A program made the translations under genes and the position numbers. Under the pieces are notes generated by a model. That model was not told the origin of the DNA and did not search any database. It worked only from the letters and a program-made list of their open reading frames with translations. Below, one piece after another: positions 56,204 through 64,000 of a stretch of DNA of 64,000 nucleotides (positions are counted from its first letter, which is position 1; every line of letters starts with the position of its first letter). Source of the stretch: Pseudodesulfovibrio sp. GTDB taxonomy: Bacteria; Desulfobacterota; Desulfovibrionia; Desulfovibrionales; Desulfovibrionaceae. Location of the stretch: NCBI RefSeq assembly GCF_028692895.1, contig NZ_JAQUWN010000012.1, positions 1-64,000 of the forward strand, read 5' to 3'.

Positions 56204-59200
56204 CAGGGAGCTCCGTAGACAACAAATCCGGCCCAGTAAAAGGGATTGTCCGCACGCCCCGCCTTCCGCTCGGCGGCGAGGCGATCCAGCATCGCCTGAT
56301 GGAAGGCCTCGTCCACCGGCATGTTTTGCTGGAGAAAACGGTCATACATGTCGACCATGGTCCGCCGCGTTTCCTCGTCGGGAACGCTCCACAGGCTGAC
56401 GACCAGGTGGCGCGCTCCGGCCAGGAGAAACGAACGCCGCAAACCATACACCCCGTCGGCGTCGGCGATGGCTCCCAGCCCTGTGCCGCAGGCCGACAGC
56501 GTCACCAGTTCCGTCCCCGCGAGGTCCAGTCCCAGCACCTCCTCGGCCGTGAGGACGCCCTGCGCGGCCAGGCGGTTCCCGTTCCCTCCCTCGGCCGCGC
56601 CGGCCAGGATCAGGCCCGACCGGAGCAGCGGATCGGCGGCGGGGGACAGCCAGGCCTGGACCGAGGCGCTCCCCGTCGTCTCGATGCGGAAGGAGCGCCG
56701 CTCGTCGGCGACGGCGGCATCCCCGTCGTCCAGGAAGAACCCGTGGGTGGCCAGGTGCAGCACTCTGGGGCGGCGCACGCCGAACAGGGCGGATTTGCTG
56801 GCGGCGGCTCCGGTGATGAGATGGGCGTTGTTCCCGGCCAGTTCCCGAATCGCCTGGCCTTCCGCCTCGGTGCCCGGCAGGGGCGCGAGGGAGAGTCGCA
56901 CCACCCGGCTGTCGGCCCCTGGTTTCGGAGACTCTTTGACGTTCGCACCCGGCACGGTCGCCGTTCCGAAATCCGGATTGGCCAGGATGACGACCGCGCC
57001 ATTGATGTCGCCCGGCTTTTTCGGCCGGGCCAGCTCCCTGGCCGTGGCCAGATAGGTGATGCGCCAATGCTCGGCCAGGAAGGAGCCGTCCGCCCGTTGC
57101 AGGATCTCCAGCGGCAGCCGCTGAAGCGGACCGTCCGGCACCGCCAGGAGTCGCCGGGCTCCTGCAAGGGCCGGGGCCAGAGGATCGACCAGCAGGGCCC
57201 GCAATCGCCCGGCCTGGGCTCCCAGGACGGCGGCGTCGGCCCGGCTTCCCTTGACAATCTCGCCGCGCCAGGCGGCGATGGCGTCATTCACCTCTTCGGC
57301 GTCGCCCAGAGGAATCAGGTTGACGCCTTTCTGCGGCCGGACCACGAACGCCCAGTAGCCGCCGGGCCGTTCCGCCGCAGGGGGGAGGTGGACGAAATCC
57401 ACCAGCGCGGCATTCGCGGGCAGGGAAAGCGTTTCCGGTGAAACTCCCAGCCCGTCGGCCTTCCGGTTCTTTGCGTTCAGTGAACGCAGGAGTTCATCCC
57501 TCCTTGCCGTCAACTCGGCGATGACTGAGCGGCCGCTACGGCCTTCGGAGGAGGGGGAATACGCCGCATAGGCGAGTTGGGCGCGTACGGCCGCCAACTC
57601 CGCCGCAGCTCCCGTTTCCTCTGCCGGAGCGTTCCCGAGCGCCTGCCGATACCGAGCTTGGGACTCGAAGAAGGCGCCCTTGCGGTTGAGCCACACCGCA
57701 TAGAGTCGCCCGGGGGCGAGCGAGGCCTCCCCGGCCCGGAGCAGCAGCTCGATGTTGCCCTTGGAAGAGGTGAGATACGCCTTGCGCTGGGCCTCGGACG
57801 GCAGGCGCTGGACCATGTCCGCCTGCCGGATGCCGACCTGCTCCGCCCGGAGAAGCGTCGCGTACCCGTCCTTTTTCCTACCCATGGCGAGTTCGGCCCG
57901 GCCGAGGGTGGAGAGGGCGGCAAAAGTCAGGGGGTTGTCGTCGCCGCCCAGGTCCCGACAGGCCTCAATGACCTGGCGGGCGGCCTGGGCCGCTTCCCCG
58001 GCGCGACCCAGGGCCAGGGCGTCCCGGGCGAACGCCATGCGGTTCGCCCACCGCTCCGGATGGTCGGCGGGAATGACCCGTTCGGAGATTTCCCTGGCGC
58101 GGTTCAGCAGTTCCCAGGCCTTTGGCCGGTCTCCGCCCAGGGCCGCGATCCGGGACAGGATCGAATACGCCCGGGCCACCTCGTAGACGAACGGCCCCCG
58201 GTTGTCGGTCACCGTCCGAACCACGCTTCGGCAGAGCTCTCCCGCCGCTTCGGACTCGCCTTCGACAAGCAGGGCCTTGGCCAGCCGGATCTGGAGGCCG
58301 GTTACGCGCATGTCCGCGGATACGTAGTTCTTCTCGGCCAGGGCCAATCCCTTTTCATATTCCGTGCGGGCGGCCTCCGGGTTGCCGAAGTCCAGGAAGA
58401 GATCCCCCAGCAGAGCATGATACTGATACAGGCGATATTCCTTGTCGGGCAGGTCCCGCCAGATGGCGTACGCCCGCTCCAGGTGCTTTTCCATTTTCGG
58501 GAGGTCGCCCCGAATCCGGTACTGGATGGCGAGCAGCAGGCGAATCTCGCTCTCGAACCCGAGATCGATCTGATCCGGCTTTTCCAGCAGCCATGATTCC
58601 AGGATGGCGGTACGGGCGTCGGAGAGCACGTATCGCTCCCTGTAGGCGTTGTACGCCTGGCCCAGGACCATCCGTTCCACCTTCGGGAAGACCTGCGGCG
58701 ACAGCGTGGCCCTCAGCGCCTTGAACAGCGGCTCCTGGATGGCCTCGCCCGACGCCAGGTCCCCGGCAAGGAACCGGTCGCGGCAGACATATATCAAGGC
58801 GAATGAGACGGTCCGTTGTCCCTGGTTGTCCAGTCGCTGCAACAGGTCGAGGCCTTCCCTCGCCGCCTTGAGGCCCGCACCCGAGTCGCCCATGGAAAAA
58901 TGCAGCTGGGCATATTCAGCCAGAAGCAGCGCCTGTATCTTGGGCGGCATCGACCGCTTCGCCAGCTCGACGCGCTCCTTCATGAGGGAAAGGGCCTTTT
59001 CGCCATCCCAATCGTGGAGCGCCTGGTAGTATTTCCGGTAGAGCCCGGCGTCCCTGGCGGGCAAGCCTTCAGGGGCGACCATGGGAATCTTGGCTTTGAC
59101 GGCGAAGAAACTCTGCGGGAGCTTGGCGGCCAGGGCCGGGCGGGCGCAGAGCGCCGAGACGAGACAGACAAGCCAAACTGACAAGATCCGATATGCGTTC

Positions 59201-59217
59201 TTGCCGCGATGCTGCAA
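56203..59217 (-). CDS. Periplasmic TPR-CHAT caspase-like protein
   Basis: This 1004-aa protein has a signal peptide (YRILSVWLVCLVSALCARPALA, about residues 9-30), a long alpha-helical TPR-type array (about 45-560), a linker, and a C-terminal CHAT domain. In it HLATHGFF gives catalytic His825 and LSACGTGLG gives catalytic Cys910; ending segments FLLAGARHLVVSLWSVPDEETRRTMVDMYDRFL are typical of the caspase HetF-associated family. TTG 59217 was chosen because GGGGAG lies 6 bases before it and it gives a clean signal sequence. The protein would be periplasmic, unlike the cytosolic CHAT proteases of CRISPR and TPR-CHAT systems. It is divergent from a sigma factor and its probable membrane partner. 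Both catalytic residues are intact. Confidence 0.88.
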   Translation of the reverse strand: MQHRGKNAYRILSVWLVCLVSALCARPALAAKLPQSFFAVKAKIPMVAPEGLPARDAGLYRKYYQALHDWDGEKALSLMKERVELAKRSMPPKIQALLLAEYAQLHFSMGDSGAGLKAAREGLDLLQRLDNQGQRTVSFALIYVCRDRFLAGDLASGEAIQEPLFKALRATLSPQVFPKVERMVLGQAYNAYRERYVLSDARTAILESWLLEKPDQIDLGFESEIRLLLAIQYRIRGDLPKMEKHLERAYAIWRDLPDKEYRLYQYHALLGDLFLDFGNPEAARTEYEKGLALAEKNYVSADMRVTGLQIRLAKALLVEGESEAAGELCRSVVRTVTDNRGPFVYEVARAYSILSRIAALGGDRPKAWELLNRAREISERVIPADHPERWANRMAFARDALALGRAGEAAQAARQVIEACRDLGGDDNPLTFAALSTLGRAELAMGRKKDGYATLLRAEQVGIRQADMVQRLPSEAQRKAYLTSSKGNIELLLRAGEASLAPGRLYAVWLNRKGAFFESQARYRQALGNAPAEETGAAAELAAVRAQLAYAAYSPSSEGRSGRSVIAELTARRDELLRSLNAKNRKADGLGVSPETLSLPANAALVDFVHLPPAAERPGGYWAFVVRPQKGVNLIPLGDAEEVNDAIAAWRGEIVKGSRADAAVLGAQAGRLRALLVDPLAPALAGARRLLAVPDGPLQRLPLEILQRADGSFLAEHWRITYLATARELARPKKPGDINGAVVILANPDFGTATVPGANVKESPKPGADSRVVRLSLAPLPGTEAEGQAIRELAGNNAHLITGAAASKSALFGVRRPRVLHLATHGFFLDDGDAAVADERRSFRIETTGSASVQAWLSPAADPLLRSGLILAGAAEGGNGNRLAAQGVLTAEEVLGLDLAGTELVTLSACGTGLGAIADADGVYGLRRSFLLAGARHLVVSLWSVPDEETRRTMVDMYDRFLQQNMPVDEAFHQAMLDRLAAERKAGRADNPFYWAGFVVYGAP

Positions 59218-59230
59218 AATATTCTCCCCG

Positions 59231-59246
59231 ATTATCTGATGATAAT
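59231..59246. promoter_or_regulatory. Palindrome just upstream of the CHAT gene
   Basis: ATTATC-TGAT-GATAAT is a perfect 6-bp inverted repeat lying 13 bases before the TTG start of the CHAT gene. It may be an operator or a translational hairpin. The remaining bases to 59445 should hold both divergent promoters; I could not assign a clear pair. Confidence 0.45.
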
Positions 59247-59445
59247 TTGAATTGATATGCGATAACCACTGGTATTCTTGACTGATTAGAAGTACGATAC
59301 CGTTTCGGCGCTTCGCCATCAAGGTTTCTTCCGCGACGCTCACCGGAGGAGTCGTGACGTTCGGCCGGAAGTGACATCGGCGCACGATTGCAACCTGAGA
59401 CTCGACCTCCATTGTTGAAGCTCGCATAGATACCGGATTCGACCT

Positions 59446-60024
59446 GTGGCCCATTTCTGCATTGATTGCCTGACTCGCAGCTCCGGCTGCAAAGACTGCC
59501 CCATCGCTCCCAGCGGCCTGACCGAAGCCTTCGGAAAGGCTGTCCGCGGCATTGAAGCCGACATCGCCCGCAAGTATCCCCGCTTCGACTCCCAGGTCCG
59601 CGAGGACGTCGTCGCCGACGCCGTGGCGGGCGCCATCCGGAATTTCCCCCAATACGAAGGCCGCCGAGAGGCCAAGCTCGTTTCGTGGGTCAAGAGCATC
59701 TATCGAAACAAGGTCACGGACCTCCTGCGCCGAAACTACGACATCACGCTCGTGTCGTATGACGCCGGGGCCGACAACCGCGCCGCCGTGGAGGAACGGG
59801 AAGAAGAACCCTTGGACGGCCTGATCGCCATTCTCAAGGAGATGTCCGGCGGCGCCAAGGAGAATTGCGCAAGGCTGTTCCTCTCCCTGCACGAGTATTT
59901 CCGCCAGGGCCGGACGCAAAAGGAAATGGCGAGCGACATGGGCATGAAATCCAACTCGCTGAACCAGAAGATCAAGCGGTGCAGGGAATGGATTCGGGAA
60001 CGGATCGGCAGGGAAGATTTTTGA
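59446..60024 (+). CDS. ECF-like sigma factor with N-terminal Cys4 motif
   Basis: This 192-aa protein begins with GTG and reads AHFCIDCLTRSSGCKDCP, giving Cys5, Cys8, Cys15 and Cys18 (CX2C-X6-CX2C), a likely zinc site. A sigma region 2 follows (DIARKYPRFDSQVREDVVADAVAGAIRNFPQY with EAKLVSWVKSIYRNKVTDLLRR, residues 38-95), a linker, and a region 4-like helix-turn-helix at the end (LHEYFRQGRTQKEMASDMGMKSNSLNQKIKRCREWI). It is followed after 77 bases by a single-pass membrane protein, the usual place of an anti-sigma factor. It is divergent from the CHAT gene, probably one of its targets. The sigma call rests on region 2/4 pattern; a related non-sigma regulator is possible. Confidence 0.78.
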   Translation: MAHFCIDCLTRSSGCKDCPIAPSGLTEAFGKAVRGIEADIARKYPRFDSQVREDVVADAVAGAIRNFPQYEGRREAKLVSWVKSIYRNKVTDLLRRNYDITLVSYDAGADNRAAVEEREEEPLDGLIAILKEMSGGAKENCARLFLSLHEYFRQGRTQKEMASDMGMKSNSLNQKIKRCREWIRERIGREDF

Positions 60025-60101
60025 CGAAAGCGTCACCTTTCTTCGGAGCGGCCCGACTCATCGGCCGAACGCTGCCTTGGAACCGGAAGACGGAGAGATG
60101 A

Positions 60102-61346
60102 ATGACAACCTCCTTGAACATGCATAGGGCGGAAAACGCCCTCATGAAGGAACAGGCCTTCTCTTCCGCGTTGCGCCGTTTCCTGGAATACGGCAGGGAG
60201 TGCCTGCTCAACGCCTCCGGCGATGTTCCGCCGCTGCCGGAAGCAGCGGATTTCGAGCCGCTGGCGAACATGCTGGCGAGGGCCCGAGACGCCTTTGCCG
60301 GCGACCTCACCCTCGGCCTCGGCGGCGAGGATTCGGAAATCATCGCTCCCCTGCTGGCGGCGTTCAATCTCGGCGGCTACGCGTGCGAAGCCGCCGACCG
60401 CCTCATCGACGCCACGGATCAGGCCCGGGACGCCGCAATGAAAGACGTCTACTCGCTGTCCGACGACGTCGGGGACCTTCCCTTCGGCCGTCTGATCCCC
60501 TGCAACGAATTTCGCCGGGCGCTGCTCGGCCAGATTCCGCAAGAGAACCATTTCCTGTTCCCGTGGCTGACCGAATGCGTGCAGTTCGACAGCGACAGCC
60601 TGGAGCGCATCATCCAGGCCTGGGACGAACTCTGGGGCAGGACGGCCCCCAGGGACGACGCCGAAACGCTCGTTCCGGTCCTGACCACGATCCAATCCGA
60701 CACCGCGCTCATGGACCTCCTCAAATCGGAAGCCCGGTTCCACGCCTCCGTCATGCGGGCGGCGGACGAACTGGCCAGGCGGCAGCACATGGCGCGCGCC
60801 CGCCGTTCGGCAGCGGACGTCCCCGGCATCATCGACCGCCTCGTTTCCTGGTTCCGCATCCCCGCCGTGTCCGGCGCGGTGGCGTTGGTGCTCATGGCCG
60901 GCGTCTACTTCGCCACGCAGACGGACAAGGACGGACGGCCGAGGCCCATAGGCGTGACTGCGGAGATGCTGGTCCACCATGACGGCCTGACGGTCCGCGG
61001 CGGGGCGGAGAGCGAGCCGGATGTCCGCAAGCCCGGAGACACGCCGCCGGGAGAGGGCGATGCCATCCAAATCCGGTTCATGCTGGAAAAATCGGCATAT
61101 GTTTACCTTTACCACCAGGACTCCGCCGGCAGGTTGGAACCGCTTTTCTCGGACAGGCTGGATGAGGGAATCCACATCTTCCCGGATGGGGAAAAACGGA
61201 TGCGCATTGTGAGATCGGAGGGGAATGAGACCATCATCCTGGTGGCTTCCGAAAAAGCGTTGAGCGAATCCGAATTGGACAAGGCCCTGCATGACGCCAT
61301 TGATGAGACCACGGCGCAGCTCGTTGTCATCCATTTCCAACTTTAA
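60102..61346 (+). CDS. Membrane protein with periplasmic DUF4384 domain, probable anti-sigma partner
   Basis: This 414-aa protein has about 250 cytosolic residues, mostly helical, of unknown type. A single membrane helix (about 253-271, IPAVSGAVALVLMAGVYFA) precedes a periplasmic part of 143 residues. That part contains a DUF4384 domain (IQIRFMLEKSAYVYLYHQDSAGRLEPLFSDRL and IHIFPDGEKRMRIV). ATG 60102 has GGAGAG at 60092-60097. DUF4384 often accompanies caspase-like proteins; here it would share the periplasm with the CHAT protein. The N-terminal half is in the position of a sigma-binding domain, but no zinc anti-sigma motif is present. The anti-sigma role is inferred from topology and gene order. 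Confidence 0.8.
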   Translation: MTTSLNMHRAENALMKEQAFSSALRRFLEYGRECLLNASGDVPPLPEAADFEPLANMLARARDAFAGDLTLGLGGEDSEIIAPLLAAFNLGGYACEAADRLIDATDQARDAAMKDVYSLSDDVGDLPFGRLIPCNEFRRALLGQIPQENHFLFPWLTECVQFDSDSLERIIQAWDELWGRTAPRDDAETLVPVLTTIQSDTALMDLLKSEARFHASVMRAADELARRQHMARARRSAADVPGIIDRLVSWFRIPAVSGAVALVLMAGVYFATQTDKDGRPRPIGVTAEMLVHHDGLTVRGGAESEPDVRKPGDTPPGEGDAIQIRFMLEKSAYVYLYHQDSAGRLEPLFSDRLDEGIHIFPDGEKRMRIVRSEGNETIILVASEKALSESELDKALHDAIDETTAQLVVIHFQL

Positions 61347-61361
61347 AAAACTCAAACGACC

Positions 61362-61820
61362 ATGGACAGAAACTTCGACAAAAAGCTTTCGCTCTACGTC
61401 ATGAGGAACGAGCACAAGTACACCGGCCCGTTCACCAGGTTCGAGAAACTGGGCGGACGCTTTTCGGCCACATGGCACTGGCCCGCCTTCTTCGTCCCGG
61501 CGTGGTGGTTTCTGTATCGGAAGATGTACCTGTGGGCGGCAATCGCCTTTATCGTAACGATCATCCCCCAGACCTGGCTCCTCGGCGCCATTGCAGGAGG
61601 CGTTTCCGGCAACTGGCTCTATTATCGAAAGATGAAGGAAGATTTCAAAGCCATCGCAAAGGTCAAAGACAAGAAGTTCGCGTTACAGCAAATGGGAGGC
61701 GTCCATGGCTGGGTGCCGTGGGTTGCCGCCTTCGTCAATTGCGTTTGGCTCTTTGCCGTCGCATCGGTCTGGTTCATGTTCCTTGGGATGTTCGCAGGCT
61801 TCGGCGGATATCCTTGGTAA
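61362..61820 (+). CDS. DUF2628 family membrane protein
   Basis: This 152-aa protein begins MDRNFDKKLSLYVMRNEHKYTGPFTRFEKLGGRFSATWHWPAFFVPAWWFLYRKMYLWAA, the FxWxAFFxxxxWFLYRKMY signature of DUF2628. Two to three membrane helices follow, and a Trp/Gly-rich end. It starts 16 bases after the DUF4384 gene, so it may be co-transcribed, although no clear ribosome site precedes it. Function is unknown for the family. Confidence 0.85.
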   Translation: MDRNFDKKLSLYVMRNEHKYTGPFTRFEKLGGRFSATWHWPAFFVPAWWFLYRKMYLWAAIAFIVTIIPQTWLLGAIAGGVSGNWLYYRKMKEDFKAIAKVKDKKFALQQMGGVHGWVPWVAAFVNCVWLFAVASVWFMFLGMFAGFGGYPW

Positions 61821-61981
61821 AAGGCCTGAATGCCGTTCCCGGCCGAATCCCGAACGACGCGGTTGCAGGGGTGGGACATGCCGGGGCGGCGTTTCCGCAT
61901 TCAGAAGCAGTCACCTTTCCCATTTCTTCTCCGACTCACTGATTGAAGTCGCATAACCACTCAACGCAAGGGGAAATACTC

Positions 61982-62365
61982 ATGAAAATACCCATTCTCG
62001 CCGCCCTGCTAACGCTCTTGCTGAGCAGTCCCGCCTTCGCGGGGGATAAAAACGGACTGGGAAATATCTGCATGGATTGCGGCATCTACTACACTTTCGC
62101 AAACTCCATGTTCAAAGAACATGATGTCAATCCCTATCTTGTGGGCCTCACAGAGGGGCGAGGCAAGATGCTCCTGGCCTTGGGCTGCAGCCTGCTTGGA
62201 AAAAGCCAGGTGAACGAACGGACAAAACAAATCCTGCGCGGGTTCGACGCCCTGAACAAGCAAGGCTCGAAGAAGCTTGCAGATCATTTGTCCGGCAAGC
62301 TGCGGGAGTGCAATGAAATGAAGATCGACGAGATCCTCGCTGGCACAAGCCTTCAACAAAGATAA
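61982..62365 (+). CDS. Small secreted protein with two early Cys
   Basis: This 127-aa protein has a signal peptide (MKIPILAALLTLLLSSPAFA) and a mature part of about 107 residues beginning GDKNGLGNICMDCGIYYTFANSMFK. Cys pairs ICMDC early and single Cys later (LGCSLLG, LRECNEM) may form disulfides. ATG 61982 follows AAGGGG. It overlaps the next gene's possible start (TAATG). The DNA is less GC-rich than the core of the window, and no family is recognised. Confidence 0.7.
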   Translation: MKIPILAALLTLLLSSPAFAGDKNGLGNICMDCGIYYTFANSMFKEHDVNPYLVGLTEGRGKMLLALGCSLLGKSQVNERTKQILRGFDALNKQGSKKLADHLSGKLRECNEMKIDEILAGTSLQQR

Positions 62366-62379
62366 TGGAGTTTGACGAC

Positions 62380-63507
62380 ATGCGGATCATATTACTGGCG
62401 CTGCTATTTGCGCTGCTTACAGGCTGCAACGCAAGCAAGCAAAACGCACAATCTGGCATCATGGAAAAAAATGATTTTGCCGTGACGTTCAGCACTAGCC
62501 AAAATCTCGGATTCCACCCCGCATACTACGTTCTGCTTGAAAACGACACGTCATGGAACGTTAAGGGGATATTCACCGACAGGCCAAGCGGCGTCTTGGA
62601 GAATCAAGAGCTGATTGCTTTTAGCAGGTCTCTGAAAATGGCTTCTCCTGTCTACGAAAGCTACAAAAAAGTCTTTGTGAGAAAAGGTGAGACGGAAGTC
62701 GTCGCGGAGTGCGTACCCGGCATCGTGGACAAAGACGTCTATCATCCGTGCAATAGCGCCTTTTTCAACCTCGATGCAGGCAAATCGGCAGTAGTGTCCG
62801 TGTTTATGCTTCCCTTGCAGACAATGCTCCTGGGGACTGCCGGAGTTGGAGTCTCATTTTGCAACGGCGACCCGGAAGAAGTAATCGACGTCTGCAACGA
62901 AGCGGGAGCATTCCCACAGTTGCAGGCATTCGCAGACAAGGAAGAACAGAAACGCAACGCCATAGAGGCAGCCGAGGCCCAAAAGCGACTGGAAAAAGAG
63001 GCGAAAGAAAAGGCGGAACGAGCTCGGGCCGAAGAGGGACTCAGGCGTCGTCAACAGGAAGCGGCGAACAACCCCCCTGCCGAGGAATTGACCGATGCCG
63101 ATAAAATAAACATGGCGGTAGGGAATTGGACCCTTGGAGAATTCGAGGCCTGCGCCCCCCTGAATGCCGCTGCAGCTCGCATATACCTTGAGCAACTGAT
63201 TGTGCTGGAAAACCAGAAAACGGCTCGTCGGCAAGAGATCATGGTAAGCAAACCCGAAGTCGTGGAAGCGAAGATGAAGAATGGAAAGGGCTACTTCATT
63301 TATTACACGACAAGGGCCACCTGGAGTACCGGCTGGAAGTATTTTGACGAGTTGCAAAAAAAATCCAGACACGAGGATAAGAGCCTGGTGTCCTATGAAA
63401 GGATCGGAGGAAACGGCATCGCCATCATACGAACATGCCGCATGAGGATATCCCAGCATGACGGCTGTAAAATAATATATGACAAGGGTGGACACTCAAA
63501 AGAGTGA
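62380..63507 (+). CDS. Putative lipoprotein with coiled coil, unknown function
   Basis: This 375-aa protein has a lipoprotein signal (MRIILLALLFALLTGCNAS, Cys16) and a beta-rich N-terminal half. A highly charged coiled coil follows at about residues 190-230 (KEEQKRNAIEAAEAQKRLEK and onward), then a C-terminal domain (MAVGNWTLGEFEACAPLNAAAARIYLEQL). ATG 62380 is preferred because TGGAG lies eight bases before it and it gives the right signal length; an ATG at 62365 overlapping the upstream stop would add five residues. It is A/T-richer than the rest of the window. No family is recognised. Confidence 0.72.
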   Translation: MRIILLALLFALLTGCNASKQNAQSGIMEKNDFAVTFSTSQNLGFHPAYYVLLENDTSWNVKGIFTDRPSGVLENQELIAFSRSLKMASPVYESYKKVFVRKGETEVVAECVPGIVDKDVYHPCNSAFFNLDAGKSAVVSVFMLPLQTMLLGTAGVGVSFCNGDPEEVIDVCNEAGAFPQLQAFADKEEQKRNAIEAAEAQKRLEKEAKEKAERARAEEGLRRRQQEAANNPPAEELTDADKINMAVGNWTLGEFEACAPLNAAAARIYLEQLIVLENQKTARRQEIMVSKPEVVEAKMKNGKGYFIYYTTRATWSTGWKYFDELQKKSRHEDKSLVSYERIGGNGIAIIRTCRMRISQHDGCKIIYDKGGHSKE

Positions 63508-63561
63508 CTATCTTGAATGATTAATGGGAAACGAACCTAAAGAACCACAAAAGGGCATGCA

Positions 63562-64000
63562 ATGAAAAAAACAGGACTGACTTTCATTTTTCTTCTCACG
63601 CTGTTCGCCAGCAACTCATATGGGTACATGGGCGTCATTCAAGCCGCGCACAATGCCGGTTTCACGCATTGCGACATAGCCATCAAAAAAGAATTCAGCG
63701 ATTTTTTCAAGGCGGACGACAGTCGCTACAACATCAGTTGGACCGAGCGCGGATTCAACATAACCTGCACATACGGCTCTCCCGGCGACACTGTCTTCCA
63801 GAGCGTCACCTTCATCGACACCGGCAAGAAAGTGACCACATTCTCCACGGCGACCATTCAAAGCCCGATGTCCCCCGCTCAGTACATGCAGAAATATTCC
63901 GCCTGGAAATATCAAGCCATCCAGGGAGGGACGACATGGGCCGCCAACGAAGGAGGGGTCATCTGCATCATCACCAGTCTCCCCCAAGGCGGGATCATCG
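63562..64000 (+). CDS. Secreted protein of unknown function, start of gene
   Basis: The gene continues past the window end. The 146 visible residues begin with a signal peptide (MKKTGLTFIFLLTLFASNSYG) and a mature start YMGVIQAAHNAGFTHCDIAIKK, with Cys residues in THCDIA, NITCTYG and GVICIIT. The mature part looks like a mixed alpha/beta periplasmic domain (SWTERGFNITCTYGSPGDTVFQSVTF). It lies 54 bases after the lipoprotein gene in the same direction. No family recognised. Confidence 0.7.
   Translation, partial: MKKTGLTFIFLLTLFASNSYGYMGVIQAAHNAGFTHCDIAIKKEFSDFFKADDSRYNISWTERGFNITCTYGSPGDTVFQSVTFIDTGKKVTTFSTATIQSPMSPAQYMQKYSAWKYQAIQGGTTWAANEGGVICIITSLPQGGII

Noticed and set aside
59218..60036. 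Longer reading of the CHAT protein upstream of its signal peptide
   Set aside because: The 270 additional codons lie antisense to the sigma factor and across the divergent intergenic region and would bury the signal peptide.

Overview
The window is uniformly GC-rich apart from its last 2.6 kb. It reads like the chromosome of a Gram-negative, probably sulfate-reducing deltaproteobacterium of the Desulfovibrio/Pseudodesulfovibrio type. That assignment is an inference from gene content: tandem universal-stress/TSUP/PEP-synthase-like cluster, NHLM peptide export, sigma-54 two-component system, RbbA-type and RND efflux, and an HBM-domain chemoreceptor. No rRNA, tRNA, CRISPR array, insertion sequence or phage gene was seen.

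Layout. 1-3.8 kb: nucleoside-type ABC importer (ATPase end, two permeases) and a CodA-like cytosine deaminase. 3.8-10.7 kb: compact NHLM-type peptide export cassette: an 86-aa double-glycine precursor with a 20-residue Pro/Arg-rich core, an HlyD-type adaptor, a peptidase-ABC protein and a second ABC protein; no maturase is present. 10.7-12.7 kb: chemoreceptor. 12.75-13.4 kb: G-rich non-coding stretch with a degenerate tandem repeat. 13.4-15.9 kb: operon of a leaderless substrate-binding-like protein (frameshifted), a HypB/UreG/CobW-like GTPase and a soluble ABC ATPase, with no permease. 16-17.7 and up to 21.5 kb: YbaK deacylase, then the HlyD-RbbA-YhhJ exporter. This is divergent from a TetR-MFP-RND efflux operon (21.7-26.9 kb) with paired palindromic operators.

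27-37.3 kb (minus strand): a seven-gene stress/metabolite operon (three Usp proteins, sulfite-exporter-like TSUP, TIGR02186 protein, PEP-synthase-like enzyme, receiver protein) preceded by an essentially perfect sigma-54 promoter and three upstream GTTTCA-N3-TGAA sites. It lies next to a histidine kinase and NtrC-type activator that probably drive it. 37.5-42.3 kb: Pot-type ABC importer with a glycerophosphodiester phosphodiesterase. 42.6-51.2 kb: two MFS carriers, an MscS-type channel, a DUF599 protein, an aminotransferase paired with an unusual ATPase/acyltransferase-like protein, and an acyltransferase remnant. 51.2-54.8 kb: three-subunit molybdenum hydroxylase.

55-64 kb: accessory region. 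A signal-peptide-bearing TPR-CHAT caspase-like protein (59217 down to 56203) is divergent from a sigma factor with an N-terminal CX2C-X6-CX2C motif and a single-pass membrane protein that ends in a periplasmic DUF4384 domain and looks like its anti-sigma partner. These are followed by a DUF2628 membrane protein and several small secreted proteins or lipoproteins in A/T-richer DNA. The CHAT/sigma/DUF4384 cluster is the strongest candidate for an undescribed system; the NHLM cassette and the permease-less ABC/GTPase operon come next.
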